64,000 bases of DNA, taken from Dulcicalothrix desertica PCC 7102 (GTDB lineage Bacteria > Cyanobacteriota > Cyanobacteriia > Cyanobacteriales > Nostocaceae). Below are positions 27,411 to 34,651 of the stretch, piece by piece; within the stretch, counting starts at the first letter, position 1; each line of letters opens with the position of its first letter. The stretch spans positions 1 through 64,000 of the forward strand of contig NZ_RSCL01000037.1 of the NCBI RefSeq assembly GCF_003991905.1. The letters run 5' to 3'. The translations under genes and the position numbers were made by a program. Under the pieces are notes generated by a model. It worked only from the letters and a program-made list of their open reading frames with translations. It did not search any database and had not been told where the DNA came from.

Positions 27411-27764
27411 ATGTTAAGTCTAACTTCCCGCCCCAGCGTCAAAATACAGCATTTCCATGATGAATGGCTCGAAGATTGGTGCCAAGAAAATGGTTGGACT
27501 GATTTGTTCTGTGAACGTAAAAATAACTATTGGGCGTTTCCTCCAGGAGCAGTAATGCCTGAACCAATTCCTGGAAAAGTTTTAAGAAATATTAAGTCAA
27601 AAAATGGAATGACCCAGAGCGAAAAATTCTGGTCAGTATCCGCGATAATTGGTACATGTGTAGCAGTAATTTCTACTTATTTACTCAAATGTCCAATGCC
27701 AATGATTGTAGCTTTCGCGTTCGATGCAGTTACTGCGGCACATTTAGAATTAGAAGATATTTAG
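27411..27764 (+). CDS. Conserved cyanobacterial protein of unknown function
   Basis: 117 aa. The sequence looks like a conserved uncharacterised family in filamentous cyanobacteria: VKIQHFHDEWLEDWCQENGW near the start, then YWAFPPGAVMPEPIPG. A C-terminal hydrophobic stretch (about 75-108) could be one or two membrane helices and ends with FAFDAVTAAHLELED. No catalytic motif. It is preceded by the 14-bp tandem repeats and followed by an inverted repeat. Confidence 0.7.
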   Translation: MLSLTSRPSVKIQHFHDEWLEDWCQENGWTDLFCERKNNYWAFPPGAVMPEPIPGKVLRNIKSKNGMTQSEKFWSVSAIIGTCVAVISTYLLKCPMPMIVAFAFDAVTAAHLELEDI

Positions 27765-27775
27765 CAACAGATTAT

Positions 27776-27833
27776 GAACGGATGTAACGGATGGTTGATT
27801 TAACAATTCATCCGTTACATCCGTTACAACCGT
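27776..27833. repeat. GGATGTAACGGAT-family inverted repeat
   Basis: AACGGATGTAACGGAT and ATCCGTTACATCCGTT flank a loop of about 20 bases. Related copies are at 32704-32773 and 33944-34047. All three lie between genes on the plus strand. Confidence 0.8.
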
Positions 27834-27918
27834 TGTCAGGAAGATTAAAACAACTGTTGCTAAAAGTGTAACCGTCTAGTGTACGCATGGTTTTGATGTC
27901 ATAGTCAAACATGAAGAC

Positions 27919-29256
27919 GTGGACACAAGGGTGAAGCGGATGCAGGAAAAATCGAGCCAACGTTGCAATAAGTTTTTACAAAGACGATACGGCGTGCGTT
28001 TGGGAAGACGTTACGCATTAGCGGCAGCAGGTGTAGTACTAATGGGAATGATTGGATGCTCACCTTTAACAAGTGAGTCGAGTGCAGTTGCCGCGCGCCC
28101 TAACACAGAATCTCCGATGTCAAAAGTAGTAATTCCCGATACCAAGCTTGTTAATAGTAATACTAAGTTTGGTTTTAAGTTGTTTTCAGAAGTTCTCAAA
28201 AAGGATAAAGGCGCCAACGTTTTTGTTTCGCCTTCGAGTGTAGCTTTTGCTTTGGCAATGACTTATAACGGTGCTGAAGGAACAACTCAGCAAGCAATGG
28301 CAAAGGCCTTAGAATATTCTGGGTTGAGCTTGCAGCAAATAAATTCATCGAATGCAGCATTAAAAACGCTTCTAGAAAATCCTGATCCAAAAGTACAGCT
28401 AACTATTGCTAATTCGCTATGGACTAATAGTAATGCGTCGTTAAATCCAAGTTTCATGCAACGAAACCGCGATTTTTATGCTTCGCGCGTTACAAACCTA
28501 GATTTTACTGACAGCGGCGCCGCGAATACGATTAATAACTGGGTCAAAGATTCGACGCGCGGTAAAATTGATAAAATTGTTGAGCAAATCAGTCCAGACC
28601 AAGTAATGTTCTTAATTAATGCCATTTACTTTAAAGGCGCCTGGACTGAACCATTTGATAAAAGCCAAACCAAAGAACAACCTTTCACAAAAGCGTCCGG
28701 TCAAATTGTTCAAACTCCGATGATGACGCAACGAGGGAAGTATAAGTATTTAGAGAATAATAAGTTTCAAGCAATAAGCTTACCTTATGGTAGAGACGGT
28801 AAAATCAGCTTTTATGTATTTTTGCCGAAAGAGAATTCGGGTGATTTGAAAGAGTTTTACCAAAGTTTAAATTCTCTTAACTGGGAAAAATGGATGCCAC
28901 AGTTCCAGTCGCGCTCTGGTGAAATTCGATTGCCTCGTTTTAAAATGGATTACGAGGTAACACTCAACGATGCTTTAACAGCGTTGGGTATGGGAGAAGC
29001 ATTTAGCGATAAAGCCAATTTTTCGGGAATTGGTAAAAATCTTGCTATTAGTACTGTTAAGCATAAAACTTTTGTTGAAGTATCTGAAGAAGGAACAGAG
29101 GCAGCAGCAGCGACTTCAGTAGGCATTGTCGCGCTTTCTGCCCCTATGAACCCTCCATTTTCGATGGTTGTTGACCGTCCATTTTTCACATTCGTTCGCG
29201 ATAATCAAACGGGCAGCATTTTGTTCATGGGTTCAATTGTGGCGCCACAGTCGTAG
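27919..29256 (+). CDS. Serpin family protease inhibitor, probable lipoprotein
   Basis: 445 aa including an N-terminal leader with VLMGMIGCS, a lipobox-like site near residue 48, so it may be membrane-anchored outside the cytoplasm. From residue 80 it is a complete serpin: FVSPSSVAFALAMTYNGAEGTT, NAIYFKGAWTEPF, and the reactive-centre hinge EEGTEAAAATSVGI (about 391-404). The scissile loop is close to VALSAP and the C-terminal strand PFFTFVRDNQTGSILFMG follows. The hinge is rich in small residues, so it should be inhibitory. The target protease is not predictable. GTG at 27919 or an ATG at 27940 may be the start. The 3' end overlaps the convergent permease gene by 32 bases. Confidence 0.93.
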   Translation: MDTRVKRMQEKSSQRCNKFLQRRYGVRLGRRYALAAAGVVLMGMIGCSPLTSESSAVAARPNTESPMSKVVIPDTKLVNSNTKFGFKLFSEVLKKDKGANVFVSPSSVAFALAMTYNGAEGTTQQAMAKALEYSGLSLQQINSSNAALKTLLENPDPKVQLTIANSLWTNSNASLNPSFMQRNRDFYASRVTNLDFTDSGAANTINNWVKDSTRGKIDKIVEQISPDQVMFLINAIYFKGAWTEPFDKSQTKEQPFTKASGQIVQTPMMTQRGKYKYLENNKFQAISLPYGRDGKISFYVFLPKENSGDLKEFYQSLNSLNWEKWMPQFQSRSGEIRLPRFKMDYEVTLNDALTALGMGEAFSDKANFSGIGKNLAISTVKHKTFVEVSEEGTEAAAATSVGIVALSAPMNPPFSMVVDRPFFTFVRDNQTGSILFMGSIVAPQS

Positions 29257-30421
29257 AAGTCGTTGAATTAGATTGACTAATTTGACTAGATGTGGACACC
29301 GACATTTCGCTTGCTGTATTGGGTGCAGCTACTTCCGACAAAATAATGGGACTTTCATTACTACCACTTGCACGTCGCAACGCACTTAAAGCGGTTTTAA
29401 CTACTACCGCACTAGGTACAGCTAAAATAACTCCTAATAAACCTCCGATTCTAGCTCCGGTCAAAACAGAAATTAATAGCCAAACAGGGTTTAAGCCAGT
29501 AAAACTGCCCAGAATACGGGGTGCAATCAAGTTTTCCAAAATTTGTTGAACGATTACTGCTGCAATTAATACTCTTCCCCCCATACCAAAATCTTGCAGC
29601 GCAACAAGAGAAGTTGTTAAGGCAATACCAACAGAACCACCATAGGGTACAAGTGCCATTAAACCAATTGTCAAGCCAAATAATAACCCAAAGGGTACCT
29701 TTAGCCATAAAAAGGTAGGAATTAAGGCACTGGCCATACAGGTAGAGATAATTAACTGAGTAATGAAGAAATTTTCAAAGCTGGAGCGTAACGTTTGTGA
29801 AAACGGTTCGCGGAATTTAGCAGGAAGCCAATCGACCAAGCTTTGCCAAAGTTCATCACCATGCTGCAATAGATAAAATGTCAACACCATTGTGAGCAAG
29901 AAGTCTAGCAAGGAAGTCACTGTAATAACTGCTAGGTTTAGAACTTGCCCTGCAATAGCTTGTAATTGTCCTTTTACACGGTCATTAATTTGTACTACTA
30001 ATGCATCTAGGTTTACAGGCAAACCTAGAATTTCGGCTTTTTCGTTCAACATCATTAATTGTGAACGTCCCGAGTCTATTAACTCTGGAATGCGCGCGAC
30101 TAATTGTTGAGCTTGAGTTAGAGCTAGTGGAATTAGCGTAACGCCTAATGCCAGTAGAATTGACAAAGCCAGTAAAAATACTAAGATAGCTACTGGTTCC
30201 CGTTTGGCGCCTTGGCGTTCCATCCAACTTACAGGATAGTTAAGCAGAAACGCTAACACTGATGCTCCGACTAAAATAACAATCAGCGAATGGAAATACT
30301 CAAAAATTGCCGAAATTGCCCATCCATTGAGGACGAGCAACGGGGCAAAGAGCGCGATTGCTACAAATCGCGCAATTGGCGTTAGTGTTTGCCACCAGTT
30401 TAGGAGCTTGCGTGTCTGCAT
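29225..30421 (-). CDS. AI-2E family transporter (PF01594)
   Basis: 398 aa with about eight hydrophobic helices and the family's long soluble region between helices (about 95-150). It carries the conserved block PFGLLFGLTIGLMALVPYGGS. Family members include E. coli TqsA and PerM and some Na+/H+ antiporters, so transport of AI-2 itself should not be assumed. A Ser/Thr-rich C-terminal tail of about 40 residues is unusual but typical of cyanobacterial members. Start ATG at 30421. Confidence 0.88.
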   Translation of the reverse strand: MQTRKLLNWWQTLTPIARFVAIALFAPLLVLNGWAISAIFEYFHSLIVILVGASVLAFLLNYPVSWMERQGAKREPVAILVFLLALSILLALGVTLIPLALTQAQQLVARIPELIDSGRSQLMMLNEKAEILGLPVNLDALVVQINDRVKGQLQAIAGQVLNLAVITVTSLLDFLLTMVLTFYLLQHGDELWQSLVDWLPAKFREPFSQTLRSSFENFFITQLIISTCMASALIPTFLWLKVPFGLLFGLTIGLMALVPYGGSVGIALTTSLVALQDFGMGGRVLIAAVIVQQILENLIAPRILGSFTGLNPVWLLISVLTGARIGGLLGVILAVPSAVVVKTALSALRRASGSNESPIILSEVAAPNTASEMSVSTSSQISQSNSTTSTTVAPQLNP

Positions 30422-30544
30422 CTGCTGCTACATGCCTGATACAACTAAATAAATATGTTCATAAGTCATTAGTCTATTATCTCTGACAAAAAGACTTACA
30501 CACATCTGTCTTGCGTGCGTATTAAAGAATTTCTCGCTTAGATT

Positions 30545-30949
30545 ATGAAAAAACGTAAATCGATTTTTAATTTATCAAGTACACATGCAGGCGCCCGTAG
30601 CGATGCATCTACCTTACAATTGGTGTTATACATAATTCCGGTTGTGGGCTTTTTTCCCTCACTGTGGACACTGTATAGTCGTCAGGGGACACGGGAACAA
30701 CTTATAGCAAGTAAGTTGTCTATTACTTTGATGCTTACTTGGATACTGGGATACCTGTTACTCGCGACAGGAGCAGAGCAAGCGTCAAATACGTTGGCAT
30801 TGCGTCTACTTATATTGAATAGTTTTTTGACATCAGGGTACTTTTTAGTTAGCGCTTGGTTAGTTGTACGCGCTCTTAAAGGTAATCGTGTGCGCGTACC
30901 GGGATTTAATAAGCTTTCGGAACGTCTTTTAGGTAAATATACTCGTTAA
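30545..30949 (+). CDS. Small membrane protein of unknown function
   Basis: 134 aa with three hydrophobic segments (about 25-43, 58-80, 88-110) and a basic N- and C-terminus. I recognise no named domain. It is plausible as a conserved cyanobacterial membrane protein. The ATG at 30545 is the natural start. The next gene on the strand is an LCP-family protein 340 bases downstream, too far to assert an operon. Confidence 0.65.
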   Translation: MKKRKSIFNLSSTHAGARSDASTLQLVLYIIPVVGFFPSLWTLYSRQGTREQLIASKLSITLMLTWILGYLLLATGAEQASNTLALRLLILNSFLTSGYFLVSAWLVVRALKGNRVRVPGFNKLSERLLGKYTR

Positions 30950-31288
30950 AATTAAAATTAGGCATTTTCAGGCAATATTGATAAGTATTTACACGGAACT
31001 TTGCGCTCTTGTAACCAACATGCTGCTCATAGGTCTAGTCAAATCGGCTTAAATATTGCCATACTTCAATAAAACAAGCCAAGCATCTCCGGATTTGCTT
31101 TAGGAGGAACAGAAAAATAAGGAAAATACAGTTATAAGTGTTTTGGTTAACACCGATATACGGTACTTAGCCTTAATAATTCTAAGAGTTAGCAATTTAA
31201 TTTCAAAGCATCTACGTATAAAAAGTAGAGACATTACATGTAACGTCTCTACCCGGTTAATTTATATAGATTAAGTGTGAGGAAGTCA
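30950..31288. other. Intergenic region with a GTAGAGAC palindrome
   Basis: About 330 bases with no gene. Positions 31225-31252 hold a near-palindrome GTAGAGAC...GTCTCTAC centred on ACATGT. The rest is AT-rich leader of the LCP gene. Confidence 0.5.
31225..31252. repeat. GTAGAGAC...GTCTCTAC palindrome
   Basis: 28-bp palindrome with centre TTACATGTAA and one A/C mismatch between the arms. Other members are at 39649, 45476, 60874, 60983 and 62152. Confidence 0.8.
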
Positions 31289-32701
31289 GTGACGATTCAA
31301 AGAACTTCTGCGGAAGAGAACTTTTCAAGTGATACTAAGAATGTAAGCAGTAAAAAAATTCCGGACAAATCAGGACGTTGGTTATGGTTCTGGGTGGGGA
31401 TGAGCGGAATAGCAATGGTATCGGCGACTGCTGGAGCATTACTAGCGGTATCCTTAAGCAGCACCCCTCTGATGCAAGCGAACTTAAGTCCACAAGAAGC
31501 AGCAGTATTCGATGGGGACCGCATTGCCGGAGGTGGGTTACGCTTTTCTGAATTGACACGTCCTGTCAACATTCTTGTGATGGGAATGAGCGTGCTTCCT
31601 CCCGATGTTAAAAATCCTCCTACCGAAAGTCAAAATCTTCGTTACCTTCCCCAAGTTAATTCCTTTGACGGTTTAGCGGATGTAATGTTATTAATTCGCT
31701 TTGACCCAGAAAATAAAACTTTAAAAATGCTCTCTATACCCCGTGATACCCGAATTGATATTGAGGGACACGGAACAAAAAAAATTAATGCAGCTAATAC
31801 CTTTGGTGGACCTGCTTTAACTGCCAAAACAGTCAGCAACTTGCTGGGTGGTGTGGGAGTTGACCGTTATGTTCGTATTAATGTACTAGGTGTTGGCAAG
31901 TTAATTGATGCCTTGGGTGGTGTCAATGTTTTTGTGCCCAAGGACATGAAATATCAAGATGATTCACAGCATCTTTACATTAACCTTAAAAAAGGTCAGC
32001 AGCATTTAGATGGTAATAAAGCGTTACAGTTACTACGTTACCGTCACGATGAAAATGGCGACATTGGTCGAATTCAGCGTCAGCAAATGGTAATGCGTGC
32101 GCTTATGGACCAAACTCTTAACCCAGCAACTTTGGGACGTTTACCAGATGTACTCAACGTCGTCAAAGAACACATTGATACTAACTTGACCGTTGAAGAA
32201 TTATTAGCGTTGGTAGGATATGGCGCCCGTACAAACCGTTCAAATATACTACAGTTAATGGTGCCAGGTCGGTTTAGCGAGAAAAACGAATTTGACGCGA
32301 GTTACTGGATACCAAACAGTGACCGGATTGCGAAAACAATGGCACAGCACTTTGATTTGCAATCTGTAGCAGCGACAAAAGACACCGAACCCAGGAGGTT
32401 GCGTATTGCAATTCAAGATAGTACTGGGGATGAGAAAACTAACCTCCAACCTTTAATTCGGATTTTAGAAAAGGCAGGTTATCGTAACGTATTTATCGCA
32501 AAAAGCTGGGGTGAACCGTTACAAGTCACTCATATTCTGGCACAGCAAGGTGATGGTAATGAAGCTGAGTCGGTACGTAGTACTCTAGGTTTCGGTGAAG
32601 TTCGTGTTGAAAGTACAGGTACTCTAGGCTCGGATGTTAGTATCCAAGTTGGTAAAGACTGGTTACAGCAACTCAATTCGACAGAAAATCAAGGTGGATA
32701 G
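31289..32701 (+). CDS. LCP (LytR-CpsA-Psr) family protein
   Basis: About 470 aa. The GTG at 31289 has GAGGAAG 6 bases upstream; another GTG at 31277 would add four residues. An N-terminal membrane helix (about 33-55) anchors an extracytoplasmic LCP domain (about 95-300). It carries the family's Arg/Asp motifs: MLSIPRDTRIDI, KINAANTFGGP, LLRYRHDENGDIGRIQRQQ. LCP proteins transfer lipid-linked glycopolymers to peptidoglycan. A LytR C-terminal domain (about 370-455) follows. The substrate polymer in cyanobacteria is not established. Monocistronic by context. Confidence 0.9.
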   Translation: MTIQRTSAEENFSSDTKNVSSKKIPDKSGRWLWFWVGMSGIAMVSATAGALLAVSLSSTPLMQANLSPQEAAVFDGDRIAGGGLRFSELTRPVNILVMGMSVLPPDVKNPPTESQNLRYLPQVNSFDGLADVMLLIRFDPENKTLKMLSIPRDTRIDIEGHGTKKINAANTFGGPALTAKTVSNLLGGVGVDRYVRINVLGVGKLIDALGGVNVFVPKDMKYQDDSQHLYINLKKGQQHLDGNKALQLLRYRHDENGDIGRIQRQQMVMRALMDQTLNPATLGRLPDVLNVVKEHIDTNLTVEELLALVGYGARTNRSNILQLMVPGRFSEKNEFDASYWIPNSDRIAKTMAQHFDLQSVAATKDTEPRRLRIAIQDSTGDEKTNLQPLIRILEKAGYRNVFIAKSWGEPLQVTHILAQQGDGNEAESVRSTLGFGEVRVESTGTLGSDVSIQVGKDWLQQLNSTENQGG

Positions 32702-33039
32702 TCCTGGCAACGGATGATAAACGGATGTAACGGATAGGCGTTTTAGATAATTCATCCGTTACATCCGTTGTATTCTTTGCTTTTTTTTAGCAATTTAAGA
32801 AGAATACTTGCTTTATCAGTAAGTTTACTTATATTATACATAGTTATATTTGCAGGAAAATATTATACGTAAATGTCAGAGTAATTCTACGCACGTAGAA
32901 TTTTAATAGCTGCATCGTATAATATCAATTTCGCATAATCATTGAACAATATAATTTGCTCTAGGCAACTACCTTACTTGTACGGTGGTAAGTTTTGGTT
33001 GCTTTTTGTCTGTAATTTGACAATATATCAAAGAATTTT
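32702..33039. other. Intergenic region with a GGATGTAAC inverted repeat
   Basis: 338 bases with no gene. The repeat occupies 32704-32773; the rest is AT-rich upstream sequence of the PEP-CTERM-like gene. Confidence 0.5.
32704..32773. repeat. GGATGTAACGGAT-family inverted repeat
   Basis: CAACGGATGATAAACGGATG then TAACGGAT, with ATCCGTTACATCCGTTG as the right arm. The same left arm occurs at 33943. It starts 8 bases after the LCP stop. Confidence 0.8.
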
Positions 33040-33891
33040 ATGCAAAAACTTTTGAACTCAAAGTACTTTTTACTATTGACATTTACAGCTATTACTAGTT
33101 GTTTTATAACGCCAAAAGCCAGTATAGCTGCAACTTTTGCATTTTCAGAAGCTGGTTTTAGGTTTGATAATTTTAGTGTTAGTCCAAAGGATGTAGAGAC
33201 TTTCGCAGATACAAATATCCAGGCTATTAATTTTAGTTCTCAAGGTAAAGCTAATGCTGATGCAGAAGCAAATGCTAATTTTACTAGCATTCCTAATTTA
33301 CCTTTATCATTCGCTAATAATCTTTCATCAAGTATAGCTATGGGTGAAGGGAAAGACTATTTTGGTAGCGCTGAAAGTGTTGCTAGTGTTACAGGTTATA
33401 ACTTTCAAGTTGCACCAGAAGGTATTTTTTCGTTTGACTTTACGGGGTTTCTTGTTCTTCTGGCTCTAGCTGATGACCCTACAACTGAATATGCCAGTGC
33501 CGATGGTGAAATCTCACTTCAATTATATGACCAAGATAACGGCGTACTTTTAGACTCACTATCAATACAAGGAAATACGGCGACTTCTAATAATTTGAGT
33601 TTTCTCACCCAGAATAAAACCGATAATTTCTCTTTTATTCCTACTGACACTTCTTTTGATACAGACTTTAACGGTATAAATAAATACGCTATTGCTAGTG
33701 TTAAAGGTAAGTACTCTAGAAAACTTGCAGCAGGCGCCAATCTGAGTTTGTTTGAGCTAAAAAATAATCGTGTGCGTGTTGCAGTTCCAGAACCCACAAG
33801 TCAGTTGGCTCTTGTTTTTGGCGCAATAAGTATTCTCCTAATTGTAAAACGAGAGCGTAAATTACTTCAGAACAAAATTACTATTAAATAA
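33040..33891 (+). CDS. Exported PEP-CTERM-like protein
   Basis: 283 aa. Signal peptide at residues about 1-31 (ending ASIAAT). The middle is a Ser/Asn/Ala-rich beta domain of unknown fold. The C-terminus has the three parts of a PEP-CTERM sorting tag: VPEPTS, a hydrophobic helix (QLALVFGAISILLIV) and a basic tail (KRERK). In other bacteria such tags are cut by exosortase for delivery to the envelope or exopolysaccharide. No exosortase gene is in the window. Function of the passenger is unknown. Confidence 0.75.
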   Translation: MQKLLNSKYFLLLTFTAITSCFITPKASIAATFAFSEAGFRFDNFSVSPKDVETFADTNIQAINFSSQGKANADAEANANFTSIPNLPLSFANNLSSSIAMGEGKDYFGSAESVASVTGYNFQVAPEGIFSFDFTGFLVLLALADDPTTEYASADGEISLQLYDQDNGVLLDSLSIQGNTATSNNLSFLTQNKTDNFSFIPTDTSFDTDFNGINKYAIASVKGKYSRKLAAGANLSLFELKNNRVRVAVPEPTSQLALVFGAISILLIVKRERKLLQNKITIK

Positions 33892-34651
33892 AAAGAAAGA
33901 AGCTAGTGGTTTATGTCAAAAGTTTTGGAAGGTTGTAAAATCGGCAACGGATGATAAACGGATGTAACGGATGGTTGATTTTTAATAATTAGATGAGCGT
34001 TTGTAACCAATAACTTATCCGTTACATCCGCTCTGATCCGTTGCTAATCAACACACCAAAATTAATGACACAGACCACTAGAGAACGCTGTTTTTAAGGC
34101 AATTTGGCAGGTTCATAGTCGATAAACCCCGCCAAGCTTCTATTTGCCCCTATTTTCCACTACTTACAGTGATACTTCTTATATAAAACCTATAATTTTA
34201 CTGATTTTTATACTCGAAAATTAATTTTCTTTAAGAAATACATTAAAAAAATAAAGCAACATTTAAAATTAGGTATAGGACAGCGTATTAAGCGCTAACA
34301 TAAATAAGTTCAGTTAAATTAAATAAGTTCATAAGTGCTAGAGCAAAGTTATTTATCTTTTTCTCCTCAAAGATAATATTAAGCCATAGCATTCATTTGC
34401 TTAATGGCAAGGTCAGAAAATTACAAATTAATAAAAACTTAAAGATTAAAGGCTTTGTCATCTACCCAGAGAATGAGGTAAGCAAATTCCCTAGATAGGT
34501 CAGAAAGCATATAAGAGCATCATTTCTTTAAAGGTTGATGCCATGCTTGTCTTCGGTCAGATTAATTTGCGATTAAAGTCTCATGGATTTTTTTGAAAGA
34601 GAGAAAAATATATAATTCATTTCTTTTGAATATACAAAAGGTTGGTGTGAC
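33892..34651. other. Long intergenic region upstream of the peptide-export cluster
   Basis: 760 bases. A GGATGTAAC repeat lies at 33943-34047. From 34060 to 34651 it is about 70 percent A+T with no credible ORF, tRNA or repeat that I can see. It should contain the promoter and a long leader of the exporter operon. Confidence 0.5.
33943..34047. repeat. GGATGTAACGGAT-family inverted repeat, long form
   Basis: CAACGGATGATAAACGGATG plus TAACGGAT at left, and TTATCCGTTACATCCGCTCTGATCCGTTG at right (split here for length). The spacer of about 50 bases is larger than in the other two copies. It contains one of only a handful of GATC sites in the window. Confidence 0.75.
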
